From: an uncultured Lachnospiraceae bacterium
GTDB lineage: Bacteria; Bacillota; Clostridia; Lachnospirales; Lachnospiraceae
Reading direction: 5' to 3'
DNA length: 63,760 nt
Assembly (NCBI GenBank): GCA_947168905.1
Contig: CAMVNR010000003.1
Span: 1-63,760, forward strand
The notes beneath the pieces are model-generated. The model did no database searches. It was not told where the DNA came from and saw only the letters and a list, made by a program, of their open reading frames with translations. Shown here in pieces: positions 26,283-34,864 of the stretch (position 1 is the first letter of the stretch; each line of letters starts with the position of its first letter). A program made the translations under genes and the position numbers.

Positions 26283-26902
26283 GCGGCGTTCCTCTTGCCG
26301 ATGCGGATGATCTGCACGATGGTCGGGCTTAAGATCAGGTTGAACAGAAGCTCAAACAGGAAGTTTCCGCCGACAAAGCCGTAAATCATGTAAGCGCCGA
26401 CATTGGCATAACCGGCGTCCGCACCCCAGCTCCGGATGGTCGGCAGGAAGAAGATGAGGCAGCCAAGAAGGAAGATGCCGGTATTGATGACAGGGCATAC
26501 GATGGCGGCGATAACGACGCCGAGATTGATCTGCCAGCTTTCCTTTCCGGTCTCCTGGTTCTTGAAAATGAATGCCCATTTCTTCAGAAGGTCGTAGACA
26601 AGTCCCGCAAGGAAGCCAGCCAGCGTTCCCTTCAGAACAACGGTGGCAACGGTTCCGAAAATGTTGATCGCATAGAAGGCGGCGGCGTCCATGATCAGCA
26701 CGACAACGCTGAAGACAAAGCCGAGCCATGCTCCCGCCCACTTTCCGTAAAGGGCGGCGCCGACAACGATCGGAATCAGTACAAGGGAAATGGAGAAGGG
26801 ACCGAAACGGATGAAGGATCCGAGAAGCTGCAGTACGACAACGACTGCGGTCAGGATGGACAGGCCCGCAATCATGCGGACATTGACACTCTTTTTGTTC
26901 AT
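26279..26902 (-). CDS. ECF transporter S component, probably for pantothenate
   Basis: A 207-residue protein with about six membrane helices and the fold features of ECF S components (N-terminal IAGLSILTAVVVVLQ, then alternating hydrophobic stretches). The family is clear from hydropathy and similarity. Assignment to pantothenate is inferred from the 4-nt overlap with coaX; S components next to CoA genes are often PanT-like. No riboswitch is visible upstream. A promoter (26957-26986) lies about 55 bp before the gene; the ribosome site (AAAGG) is weak. The energising module is elsewhere. Confidence 0.8.
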   Translation of the reverse strand: MNKKSVNVRMIAGLSILTAVVVVLQLLGSFIRFGPFSISLVLIPIVVGAALYGKWAGAWLGFVFSVVVLIMDAAAFYAINIFGTVATVVLKGTLAGFLAGLVYDLLKKWAFIFKNQETGKESWQINLGVVIAAIVCPVINTGIFLLGCLIFFLPTIRSWGADAGYANVGAYMIYGFVGGNFLFELLFNLILSPTIVQIIRIGKRNAA

Positions 26903-26956
26903 AAGATTTGCCTTTCTGCTGTCGCTCCCGTCTTATCACGGATGCGGCGCATGTTT

Positions 26957-26986
26957 ATTGTAGAACAGACAGACCCGCGAAGTCAA
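26957..26986 (-). promoter_or_regulatory. SigA-type promoter for S component-coaX
   Basis: On the minus strand, TTGACT (26981-26986) and TACAAT (26957-26962) with an 18-bp spacer. Between this promoter and the divergent one at 27087 I see no other feature. Confidence 0.6.
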
Positions 26987-27086
26987 TCGTTAAAAACAGA
27001 AGAAAAAGCGCATTTTCAGGACAGTTTGACCGAAAAAACCCACAAAACAGACGGCTCCTGTTAACAAAAAGTTCAAAAGGGAATCA

Positions 27087-27115
27087 TTTACCTAAGCGCT
27101 GAAATGTGTTATGAT
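27087..27115 (+). promoter_or_regulatory. SigA-type promoter for small alarmone synthetase gene
   Basis: TTTACC (27087-27092) and TATGAT (27110-27115) with a 17-bp spacer. The predicted start near 27122 leaves a leader of about 89 nt. Confidence 0.7.
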
Positions 27116-27138
27116 ACATTCTGAAGACGGATTGCCAG

Positions 27139-27170
27139 AAAAGCCGGCGTTCTTTTTTGAGCCGGTTTTT
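27139..27170 (+). terminator. Terminator-like hairpin in alarmone synthetase leader
   Basis: Stem AAAAGCCGGC (27139-27148) with GCCGGTTTTT (27161-27170), including one G-U pair, and a 12-nt U-rich loop. It lies inside the predicted leader and ends in TTTTT, so it looks like an attenuator; it could instead be a stabilising 5' hairpin. Confidence 0.5.
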
Positions 27171-27210
27171 AGGAAGAAGAGGCCTTTCGTAACCCCGGAG
27201 GAAAATGACA

Positions 27211-27870
27211 ATGACAGACAGTGAATACCTGCTTACAGGGGATGAGGTCAGGGACTGGGAAACCCTGATGTTTCTTTATAATTCCGCGATCAAGGAGATC
27301 AATACGAAAATCGAAATACTGCGCGGAGAATTCCAGATTACACATCATTATAATCCGATCGAGCATGTGACCTGGCGTCTGAAATCCGCGAAGAGCATCG
27401 TCCGGAAGCTGAGACGCGAAGGACATGAGACGGACATTGCGAGCATGCAGCAGTACCTGAATGACATCGCCGGAATACGGATCGTCTGCTCCTTTACTTC
27501 GGATATCTATAAAATCGCGGATATGATCAGCAATCAGGACGATATTAAGGTGCTGATCATCAAAAACTATATCGCGAGCCCCAAGGCAAACGGTTATAAG
27601 AGCTATCACATGATCGTGACGGTGCCGATCTTCCTCGCGGAGGGGCCGGTCGATACCAAGGTGGAAATCCAGATCCGGACGATCGCCATGGATTTCTGGG
27701 CCTCTCTGGAGCATAAAATCTACTACAAGTTCGAAGGCGCCGCCCCCGATTACATTAAGGACGAGCTCGCTGCCTGCGCGAAAATGATCAATGCGCTGGA
27801 CGATCGGATGCTCTCCTTAAACGAGGCCATCCAGGCGCTGACGGGAGAAGGGTCGGCCGAGGGAGAATAG
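27211..27870 (+). CDS. Small alarmone synthetase (RelQ/YjbM-like GTP pyrophosphokinase)
   Basis: Makes (p)ppGpp by pyrophosphate transfer from ATP to GDP or GTP. At about 219 residues it contains only the synthetase domain; the HD hydrolase, TGS and ACT parts of long RelA/SpoT proteins are missing. Motifs are MQQYLNDIAGIRIVCSF (near 90-106), NGYKSYH (near 128-134) and VEIQIRTIAMDFWASLEHK (near 150-168), covering the G-loop and catalytic glutamate. The ATG at 27211 is preferred over 27205 because GGAGG (27197-27201) is 9 nt away rather than 3. The leader carries a terminator-like hairpin. Confidence 0.92.
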   Translation: MTDSEYLLTGDEVRDWETLMFLYNSAIKEINTKIEILRGEFQITHHYNPIEHVTWRLKSAKSIVRKLRREGHETDIASMQQYLNDIAGIRIVCSFTSDIYKIADMISNQDDIKVLIIKNYIASPKANGYKSYHMIVTVPIFLAEGPVDTKVEIQIRTIAMDFWASLEHKIYYKFEGAAPDYIKDELAACAKMINALDDRMLSLNEAIQALTGEGSAEGE

Positions 27871-27893
27871 AGACAGAACCGTTATTTTTAAGG

Positions 27894-27916
27894 CGAAAAA
27901 GCCGGACGGTTTTTCG
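27894..27916 (+). terminator. Probable terminator after alarmone synthetase
   Basis: Stem CGAAAAA-CC/GG-TTTTTCG with one bulged G and a 4-nt loop, 24 nt after the stop. It precedes the Asp23 promoter. Confidence 0.6.
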
Positions 27917-27931
27917 GAACGGGGAAAAGAG

Positions 27932-27960
27932 TTTACTTTTTCTCCGTTCTTTGATATAAT
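27932..27960 (+). promoter_or_regulatory. SigA promoter of the Asp23-nusB-...-recN operon
   Basis: TTTACT (27932-27937) and TATAAT (27955-27960) with a 17-bp spacer, about 39 bp upstream of the first start codon. Gaps to recN are short or negative, so this may drive all seven genes. Confidence 0.8.
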
Positions 27961-27998
27961 AAAACAGTTATTATGTAAATGTCATGGAGGTACTCCAT

Positions 27999-28346
27999 AT
28001 GGAACAGAACAGACAGACAAAAATCGGCGAAGTCAAAATTGCCGACGACGTTATTTCCGCAATTGCCGGACTTGCGGCTACGGATGCCAAAGGCGTGGTA
28101 TCCCTCGCCGGCGGACTGACGCATGATATGATTACGAGCTCCAACGTGAAGAACCTGCACAAATCGGTCCGTATAGGGATCGACGAAGGAAAGGTTACCG
28201 TGAAGCTTGCGCTTATTCTGACCGGCAACCGGAGCATTCCCGAGGTGACTGCGGATGTCAGGGACAAGGTTGTGACAGCGATCGAATCCATGACGGGAAT
28301 GACCGTAACCGACGTCCATATCACGATCGCCGGAGTGAATGTATGA
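27999..28346 (+). CDS. Asp23/Gls24 family protein (YqhY-like)
   Basis: A 115-residue alkaline-shock-type protein. Features are KIADDVISAIAGLAATDAKG near the start and LALILTGNRSIPEV in the middle. Similar YqhY proteins in Firmicutes are encoded next to nusB and, in Bacillus, affect acetyl-CoA carboxylase; the function here is not proven. The ATG at 27999 is 8 nt after GGAGG; an upstream ATG lacks a site. The stop overlaps the nusB start (ATGA). Confidence 0.9.
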   Translation: MEQNRQTKIGEVKIADDVISAIAGLAATDAKGVVSLAGGLTHDMITSSNVKNLHKSVRIGIDEGKVTVKLALILTGNRSIPEVTADVRDKVVTAIESMTGMTVTDVHITIAGVNV

Positions 28347-28750
28347 GCATCAGCAGAAAAAAACTGCGCGATCTTTCGTTCAAGATCGTGTACTCCCTGA
28401 ACTTTCATTCCGCCTCCGAGCTTGAGGAAGAGACAAAGCTTTTTCTCGAACAGCAGGAGGATCTGACGGAAGAGGACGCTGCTGCGGTTCTTCAGCGGAG
28501 TCTGGACATCTTCTCGAAAATCAGCGGGCTCGACGCCGAAATTTCCGAAAAAACCGAAGGCTGGAGAATTGAACGTTTCTCGAAGGTTGACCTCTCCATT
28601 ATTCGGCTGGCGCTGTATGAAATCCGCTACGACGATGAGAGCCCCGAGAAAGTGGCGATCAATGAGGCGGTTGAACTGGCCAAGGTGTACGGCGGAGAAG
28701 ATTCCCCGAAGTTTATCAACGGGGTTCTGGCGCGTCTCGTAAAACAGTGA
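28343..28750 (+). CDS. nusB: Transcription antitermination factor NusB
   Basis: An RNA-binding partner of NusE (S10) in antitermination of rRNA transcription. The 135 residues form the all-helical NusB fold. N-terminal SRKKLRDLSFKIVYSL and C-terminal LSIIRLALYEIRYDDESPEK, AINEAVELAKVYGGEDSP and FINGVLARL are all typical. It is coupled to Asp23 by a 4-nt overlap. In many Clostridia xseA and xseB come between nusB and ispA; here ispA starts 11 nt later. Confidence 0.96.
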   Translation: MSISRKKLRDLSFKIVYSLNFHSASELEEETKLFLEQQEDLTEEDAAAVLQRSLDIFSKISGLDAEISEKTEGWRIERFSKVDLSIIRLALYEIRYDDESPEKVAINEAVELAKVYGGEDSPKFINGVLARLVKQ

Positions 28751-28761
28751 AGTAAAAGGAC

Positions 28762-29661
28762 ATGGCTCTTTTGATGAATTTTGAACAGGAACTCCTGATG
28801 AAAACCGAGGAGGTCGAAGAAATCATTGAGCGCTTCCTGCCGAAAGAGGAAGGCTTTCAGAAGACGATCTTCTCTGCGCTTAATTACAGTGTGAAGGCAG
28901 GCGGAAAACGGCTTCGCCCGCTTCTTGTGCTCGAGACATTCCGCCTGTTTGACGGACACGGAAAGGTGATCGAACCTTTTGTGGCGGCCGTGGAGTTTAT
29001 TCACACAAGCTCTCTGATCCACGACGATCTGCCCTGCATGGACAACGACACCTTAAGGCGCGGGAAGGAGACGACCTGGCATAAATACGGCGAAGATATG
29101 GGCGTTCTTGCCGGCGACGCCCTGATGATGTATGCGATGGAAACCGCTGCCCAGGCATTTTCGTATAATGCGAACCCGAAGAACGTCGGGGCAGCGATGC
29201 ATGTGCTTGCCAGAAAAACCGGCATATACGGGATGATCGGCGGTCAGACCGTCGATGTCGAGGAGACCGGGAAAGCGCTCGATCCGGAAAAGCTTCGTTT
29301 TGTCTATGAGCTGAAGACCTGCGCGCTTCTGGAGGCGTCGATGATGTGCGGGGCCCTTCTTGCGGATGCTTCGCATGAGGATGTGCTGAATATTGAAACG
29401 ATCGCACGAAAAGTCGGAATGGCTTTCCAGATCCGGGACGATATCCTGGATGTGACGTCAACGACGGAAGAACTCGGTAAAAACGCGCATTCCGATGAGA
29501 AAAACAATCAAACCACCCATGTTACGCTTTATGGGCTGGAAGAAGCCGAGAAAAAGGTGCAGGAACTGACGGAGGAAGCGGCAGACCTGATGCAGTCTCT
29601 GACCGGAGAGAACCGTTTCCTGAAGGAACTCATTCTATCACTGATCCGAAGGAATAAATAA
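28762..29661 (+). CDS. ispA: Farnesyl/geranyl diphosphate synthase (polyprenyl synthetase)
   Basis: Condenses isopentenyl diphosphate with allylic diphosphates to make C15 (or C20) chains for undecaprenyl and quinone lipids. The 299 residues contain the first aspartate-rich motif HDDLPCMDND (near 93-102), the second FQIRDDILD (near 221-229) and the GGKRLRP motif near 48-54. The two extra residues in the first motif are typical of short-chain bacterial enzymes. The start is uncertain: ATG at 28762 has AAAGGA very close, while ATG at 28774 gives MNFEQEL, which matches the usual N terminus. dxs follows by 4 nt. Confidence 0.94.
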   Translation: MALLMNFEQELLMKTEEVEEIIERFLPKEEGFQKTIFSALNYSVKAGGKRLRPLLVLETFRLFDGHGKVIEPFVAAVEFIHTSSLIHDDLPCMDNDTLRRGKETTWHKYGEDMGVLAGDALMMYAMETAAQAFSYNANPKNVGAAMHVLARKTGIYGMIGGQTVDVEETGKALDPEKLRFVYELKTCALLEASMMCGALLADASHEDVLNIETIARKVGMAFQIRDDILDVTSTTEELGKNAHSDEKNNQTTHVTLYGLEEAEKKVQELTEEAADLMQSLTGENRFLKELILSLIRRNK

Positions 29662-29665
29662 GAGC

Positions 29666-31525
29666 ATGATAGAGAAATTACCGACTCCCGAAGAGCTGCG
29701 GCTGATGAAAGCATCCGAATACCGGGTGCTTTGTCAGGAAATCCGGGAATTCATTATCGATAAAGTCTCAAAAAAGGGGGGACATCTGGCTTCCAATCTC
29801 GGAACCGTGGAGCTGACAGTCGCCCTTTTTTCGGTATTTGATTTTCCGAAGGACAAGGTCATCTGGGATGTCGGGCACCAGTCCTATACGGAGAAAATCC
29901 TGTCCGGAAGAATGGACAGGTTCGATACGCTACGGGATTTTAACGGACTGTCGGGCTTTCCGAAACGCCGCGAGTCCGAATACGACAGCTTTGATACCGG
30001 ACACAGCTCCACATCCATCTCGGCGGGGCTTGGCTATGTAGCGGCGAGAGATCTCTGTCACGATGATTATCATGTGATCAGCGTGATCGGAGACGGCTCG
30101 ATGACCGGCGGAATGGCGTATGAAGCGCTGAACAACGCAGCTTCTTTAAAATCAAACTTTATCATCATTCTGAACGACAATAATATGTCGATCAGCGAAA
30201 ATGCCGGCGGGATGCATCACTATCTGATGAATATGCGCGCCGGGAAACGCTATAACCGCGCGAAATCAAGCGTTAAAAAGACGCTGAATCATATCCCGGG
30301 CGTCGGAACCGGCCTTGTGAACTTCATCTCGAACACAAAGGACTCGATGAAGGAAATGGTGCTTCCGGACGGAATGGTGTTCGAAAATCTCGGAATCACC
30401 TATCTCGGGCCGGTGGACGGACACAATGTGCCCGAAATGAAGAAAATCTTCGCACGCGCGAAAGAGCTTGACCGTGCCGTCCTGATTCACGTCAAGACTG
30501 TCAAGGGAAAAGGCTATGCGCCTGCGGAGAAAAAACCCGGTCTGTGGCACGGCGTGGGGCCGTTTGACCCGAAGAGCGGGAAAATGCTGACGGCTTCCGG
30601 AAAACCCGATTACTCCGCTGTTTTCGGAAAGGCAGCTGCAGATGCTGCGAGGAAAAACAGCCGGATTGTGGCGATTACCGCTGCCATGGGCGACAGCACG
30701 GGGCTGTCCGTCTTTGAGAAAGAGTTCCCGGACCGCTTTTTTGATGTCGGCATAGCCGAACAGCATGCTGTGACTTTCGCTGCCGGGCTCGGAGCAGCAG
30801 GCATGCATCCCTTCGCAGCCATATATTCGTCTTTTCTTCAGCGCGCCTACGACCAGATTGTTCATGACGTCTGCATTCAGGACCTGCCGGTCACGTTCTG
30901 CATTGACCGCGCGGGCATTGTCGGAAGAGACGGAGAAACCCATCAGGGCGTTTTTGATATCAGCTTCCTGTCCTCCTTCCCCGGCATGACCGTCATGGCG
31001 CCGAGGGACGGAGAGGAATTAAGTAAAATGGTCGCATTTGCGGCGTCATTTGAACATCCTGCAGCCATCCGCTATCCGCGCGGGGAAGTGCCGGAGTTCT
31101 CCTTTGAAAGCGATTCTCCGATCGAATACGGAAAGGCGGAGCTGATTGAGAAAGGAAAGGAAACACTGATCCTTTCTGTCGGAAACATGCTTCCGCTCGC
31201 GCTTCAGGTCCGTCGTGCGCTTCAGGAAAAGGGACATGATGCCTGTGTCGTGAACATGCGCTTTGTCAAGCCCTGGGATAAGGAGCTTGTGAAAAAGCTT
31301 TCCGAAGACTGCAGGCTGATTGTGACCATGGAGGACGGCATCCTTGCAGGCGGCTTCGGTTCCGCAGTCTCGGCCTTTTTCTCGGCCTCCGGAAACCAAA
31401 TTCCGGTTTATCCTGTCGGCATTCCGGACCGGTTTGTTCCGCAGGGCAATGTGCCGGAGCTTTTTGAATATCTCGGAATCAGCGCAGGAAAAATCACGGA
31501 AGAAATACTCGGGAGGCTCTCATGA
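29666..31525 (+). CDS. dxs: 1-deoxy-D-xylulose-5-phosphate synthase
   Basis: Thiamine-diphosphate enzyme that joins pyruvate and glyceraldehyde 3-phosphate in the first step of the MEP isoprenoid pathway. The 619 residues show VGHQSYTEKIL (near 72), the ThDP motif GDGSMTGGMAYEALNNA (near 148-164) and NDNNMSIS. The transketolase pyrimidine and C-terminal domains follow (GIAEQHAVTFAAGLA-like segment, DRAGIVGRDGETHQG). Its stop overlaps the tlyA start (ATGA). Together with ispA it makes an isoprenoid block in this operon. Confidence 0.96.
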   Translation: MIEKLPTPEELRLMKASEYRVLCQEIREFIIDKVSKKGGHLASNLGTVELTVALFSVFDFPKDKVIWDVGHQSYTEKILSGRMDRFDTLRDFNGLSGFPKRRESEYDSFDTGHSSTSISAGLGYVAARDLCHDDYHVISVIGDGSMTGGMAYEALNNAASLKSNFIIILNDNNMSISENAGGMHHYLMNMRAGKRYNRAKSSVKKTLNHIPGVGTGLVNFISNTKDSMKEMVLPDGMVFENLGITYLGPVDGHNVPEMKKIFARAKELDRAVLIHVKTVKGKGYAPAEKKPGLWHGVGPFDPKSGKMLTASGKPDYSAVFGKAAADAARKNSRIVAITAAMGDSTGLSVFEKEFPDRFFDVGIAEQHAVTFAAGLGAAGMHPFAAIYSSFLQRAYDQIVHDVCIQDLPVTFCIDRAGIVGRDGETHQGVFDISFLSSFPGMTVMAPRDGEELSKMVAFAASFEHPAAIRYPRGEVPEFSFESDSPIEYGKAELIEKGKETLILSVGNMLPLALQVRRALQEKGHDACVVNMRFVKPWDKELVKKLSEDCRLIVTMEDGILAGGFGSAVSAFFSASGNQIPVYPVGIPDRFVPQGNVPELFEYLGISAGKITEEILGRLS

Positions 31526-32319
31526 AGGAACGGCTGGATGTGCTTCTTGTTAACCTCGGGCTTGCCGAGTCCAGGGAAAAAGCGAAGCGCCTGATCATGG
31601 AAGGCCTGGTATATGTCAGCGGGCAGAAAGAGGATAAGCCCGGACAGTCATTTGATATTTACGCTCCGATCGAGCTTCGCGGGAACAGCCTGAAATACGT
31701 CTCGCGCGGCGGCCTGAAGCTCGAAAAAGCGGTGCAGTCTTTTAATATCGATCTTCATGGAAAGGTATGCATGGATATCGGCGCCTCCACCGGCGGATTC
31801 ACGGACTGCATGCTTCAGAACGGGGCTTTGAAAGTTTATGCCGTCGATGTGGGCTACGGACAGCTCTCATGGAAACTGAGAAACGACGAAAGAGTCGTGA
31901 ATCTCGAGAAAACGAATGTGCGCTATCTTTCCGAAGAACAGGTTCCCGAAAAAACGGATTTTGCTTCGATTGACGTCAGTTTCATTTCCCTCACGAAGGT
32001 TCTGCTCCCTGTAAAGGACAGACTGAAGGAAGACGGCTGCATCACGGCCCTCATCAAGCCTCAGTTTGAAGCCGGCAGGGAAAAGGTCGGCAAGAAGGGC
32101 GTTGTCCGCGAGAAAGAGACGCATCTTGAAGTCTGCGAGAAAGTGATTTCTTTCGCGGAAGAAAACGGATTTACCGTGCTCGGACTTGAGTTTTCGCCGA
32201 TCCGCGGGCCCGAAGGCAATATTGAATATCTTCTGTATCTTAAAAACAGGAAAAAGGATCCGGAGGCGCCGCATTTTCTTGCGGAGCCGGTGGTGAACCT
32301 TTCCCATGAACTCTTGTAG
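31522..32319 (+). CDS. tlyA: TlyA family rRNA 2'-O-methyltransferase
   Basis: Predicted to methylate ribose of rRNA (in other bacteria 16S C1409 and/or 23S C1920). The 265 residues contain an N-terminal S4 RNA-binding domain (about 3-60, with RLDVLLVNLGLAESREKAKR). A FtsJ-like methyltransferase domain follows with DIGASTGGFTDCMLQNG (SAM site, near 90-106) and KPQFEAGREKVGKKGVVR. Catalytic Lys/Asp positions typical of the family appear in the VDVSF and KPQFE segments. It is coupled by 4 nt to dxs; nadK starts 8 nt later. Confidence 0.94.
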   Translation: MKERLDVLLVNLGLAESREKAKRLIMEGLVYVSGQKEDKPGQSFDIYAPIELRGNSLKYVSRGGLKLEKAVQSFNIDLHGKVCMDIGASTGGFTDCMLQNGALKVYAVDVGYGQLSWKLRNDERVVNLEKTNVRYLSEEQVPEKTDFASIDVSFISLTKVLLPVKDRLKEDGCITALIKPQFEAGREKVGKKGVVREKETHLEVCEKVISFAEENGFTVLGLEFSPIRGPEGNIEYLLYLKNRKKDPEAPHFLAEPVVNLSHELL

Positions 32320-32327
32320 GGACACAA

Positions 32328-33164
32328 ATGCGAAGCTTTTTTATTATTCCGAATGTCGAAAAGTCGGAGGCGGTGGCGCTGTCGGAAAAACTGATGGAAT
32401 ATATCTCGGAGCGCGGAGGAAAGGCTGCGGTCGCGAAAAACCGCGACTTTGACGGGGAACGCTTCGTCAAATGCTCCGAAATCCCGGACGATACGGAGGC
32501 TGTTATTGTACTTGGCGGCGACGGAACGATTATTCAGGCAGCCCGCGACACGGATGAACTCGGTCTCCCGATTCTGGGCATCAATATGGGAACCCTGGGC
32601 TTCCTTGCAGAAACCGACCGTACGGAAGCGTACGACGCTCTCGAGCGGCTTTTTGAGGACCGCTGTTTTATAGAAGAGCGGATGATGATCCGCGGAAGTG
32701 TGTACAGGTCCGGCAGTCTGATTTACGAGAACTCCAGCCTGAATGACATTGTCCTTCGTACGGAAGGCTTTTCCACGGTGGAATTTGATTTTTGCGTTAA
32801 CGGCGAATGCATCAAAACGTATCACGGCGACGGCATGATCCTTGCGACGCCGACCGGCTCGACAGCGTACAACCTCTCAGCCGGCGGTCCGATCATCCTG
32901 CCGAGCGCGAGCATGATCCTTGCTACGCCGCTGAATCCGCATACGCTGCTTCAGAGAAGCATTGTGCTTCCCGATGCGGCAGAAATCTCCCTTCTGATTT
33001 CCGGCAGCAGATCGGGAGAAGTGCTTGTCAGTTTTGACGGCACGGTGTTAAAGGGACTCGTTTGCGGCGACGAGATCCGGGTTTGTAAAGACGAAAAGAA
33101 GGTCCGTCTTCTGAAGCTGAAAAAAGACAGTTTTCTCGAGACGCTTCGCTGCAAACTGGAGTAA
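32328..33164 (+). CDS. nadK: NAD kinase
   Basis: Phosphorylates NAD to NADP. The 278 residues show the GGDGTII motif (near 65-71) with the catalytic Asp, the segment INMGTLGFLAE (near 85-95), SSLNDIVL and the second signature ATPTGSTAYNLSAGGP. Length fits the family. It lies between tlyA and recN; in many Clostridia argR sits at this point, but here recN follows 2 nt after the stop. Confidence 0.95.
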   Translation: MRSFFIIPNVEKSEAVALSEKLMEYISERGGKAAVAKNRDFDGERFVKCSEIPDDTEAVIVLGGDGTIIQAARDTDELGLPILGINMGTLGFLAETDRTEAYDALERLFEDRCFIEERMMIRGSVYRSGSLIYENSSLNDIVLRTEGFSTVEFDFCVNGECIKTYHGDGMILATPTGSTAYNLSAGGPIILPSASMILATPLNPHTLLQRSIVLPDAAEISLLISGSRSGEVLVSFDGTVLKGLVCGDEIRVCKDEKKVRLLKLKKDSFLETLRCKLE

Positions 33165-33166
33165 AC

Positions 33167-34834
33167 ATGCTGGAATATCTACACGTAAAAAACATCGCTT
33201 TGATTAAAGAAGCCGAGCTTGCGCTTTCGGACGGACTCAATATTCTTTCCGGTGAAACAGGAGCCGGGAAATCTATTCTCTTAGGTTCTCTTGGGCTCGC
33301 CCTCGGGGAGAGGGGAGGTACGGACCTTCTTCGAACCGGCGAGAGCGAGGGCCTCGTTGAACTGGTTTTCTCCATAGAGGACCCGAAGCTTCTCGAAAAG
33401 CTGTCGGAGCTTGAAGTGGAACCCGAAGAAGGAAAGCTGATTCTCTCCAGAAAAATCTCGGAAAAACGGAGCGTGCTTCGCTTAAATTCAGAGACGGTCT
33501 CTGCTTCCTTCGTCCGGAAGATTTCCTCGCTTCTTCTGGACATTCACGGACAGCACGAGCATCAGTCGCTGTTGTCGGAAGAAAACCACCTGCCGGTCCT
33601 GGACGGCTTTTCCGGTAAAAGCCTTGATGAGGCGCTTTCGGAATACCGAAGCCGTTATGAGGAGTACCGGGTACTGAAGGAGAAAATCCGTTCTCTTGGC
33701 GGAGGAGACGACGAGGAAAGAAAAAACCGTCTGGATTTTCTGGAATTCCAGATTTCCGAGATTGAAAAAGCTGAGATCCGTATCGGCGAAGAGGACGCGC
33801 TGACAGAGGAACAGAAAAAACTGGCATCCGCATCTACAATTGAAGCAGGCCTTTCAGAAGCGCTCGACGCGCTTTCGGAGCATGCGCTGGAGTCGGTATC
33901 TTCGGCGATCCGTGCCGTGCAGGGACTGACGTCGGCAGACCCGGGGCTTCGTTCGCTTGTTTCGGAACTTCTTGATATCGAATCTCTTTTGCAGGATGCG
34001 AGAGACGATACTTCAGAGCGCCTTTTGTCGGTCGACACGGACGAGGAAAAAAGAAACGCTGTCGAGGAACGGCTGAATTTCCTGTCCCGAATGAAACGAA
34101 GATACGGAGGCTCGGAAGAAGCCATCCTTTCTTCGCTTGACCGTCTCAGGAATGAGTACGATACGCTGAAAAATTTTGACGAAAACAAGGAACAGCTTCT
34201 GGAGAAGCTTTCAGTGCTCAGGAAAAAACTCATTGAGAGCGCGCATATTCTTCATGAGGAGCGGGTAAAAGCCGCCGCTGACTTTGAACGGGAAATGACG
34301 AAATCCCTGCAGGATCTGAATTTCATGCAGGTGGTTTTCAAAGCGGAGGTCACTAAGACCAGCCGGTTTACGAAAAGCGGTGCCGATGAAGTGCGTTTCC
34401 TGATTTCAACGAATCCCGGAGAGCCCGTGAAACCGCTCTCAAAGGTGGCATCCGGCGGCGAACTGTCCAGGATCATGCTGGCAATCAAGACCCTTTCGGC
34501 GGATACCGACAGGATCGGGACACTCGTCTTTGATGAAATCGATTCGGGAATCAGCGGAAAGACCGCGGCAGCCGTATCAAGGAAGCTCAGGCTGATCGCG
34601 AAGAATCATCAGGTGATCTGCATCAGCCACCTGCCGCAGATCGTCGCTGCGGCGGATCACCACTTCCTGATCGAAAAGAATGAGGAAGAGGGCAGCGCCG
34701 TGACGCATGTGGAGGAGCTTTCCGAAGAAGACAGCATCCGGGAACTCGCGCGGCTTCTCGGGACCGGGGAAACGACAGAAGCCGGTCTTCAGAACGCGCG
34801 GGAAATGAAAAAAGTGCTTAAACCGGTAAAATAA
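33167..34834 (+). CDS. recN: DNA repair protein RecN
   Basis: An SMC-like ATPase acting early in double-strand break repair. The 555 residues have Walker A GETGAGKSI (near 29-37), the QHEHQSLL motif (near 129), a central coiled-coil region with many Glu/Lys/Ser residues, the ABC signature ASGGELSRIM (near 427) and Walker B TLVFDEIDSGISG (near 450). It is the last gene of the Asp23-recN operon; a 30-bp gap precedes glycerate kinase. Confidence 0.96.
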   Translation: MLEYLHVKNIALIKEAELALSDGLNILSGETGAGKSILLGSLGLALGERGGTDLLRTGESEGLVELVFSIEDPKLLEKLSELEVEPEEGKLILSRKISEKRSVLRLNSETVSASFVRKISSLLLDIHGQHEHQSLLSEENHLPVLDGFSGKSLDEALSEYRSRYEEYRVLKEKIRSLGGGDDEERKNRLDFLEFQISEIEKAEIRIGEEDALTEEQKKLASASTIEAGLSEALDALSEHALESVSSAIRAVQGLTSADPGLRSLVSELLDIESLLQDARDDTSERLLSVDTDEEKRNAVEERLNFLSRMKRRYGGSEEAILSSLDRLRNEYDTLKNFDENKEQLLEKLSVLRKKLIESAHILHEERVKAAADFEREMTKSLQDLNFMQVVFKAEVTKTSRFTKSGADEVRFLISTNPGEPVKPLSKVASGGELSRIMLAIKTLSADTDRIGTLVFDEIDSGISGKTAAAVSRKLRLIAKNHQVICISHLPQIVAAADHHFLIEKNEEEGSAVTHVEELSEEDSIRELARLLGTGETTEAGLQNAREMKKVLKPVK

Positions 34835-34864
34835 TATATCAAAAGTTTAAAAGGAGAGGGACAG

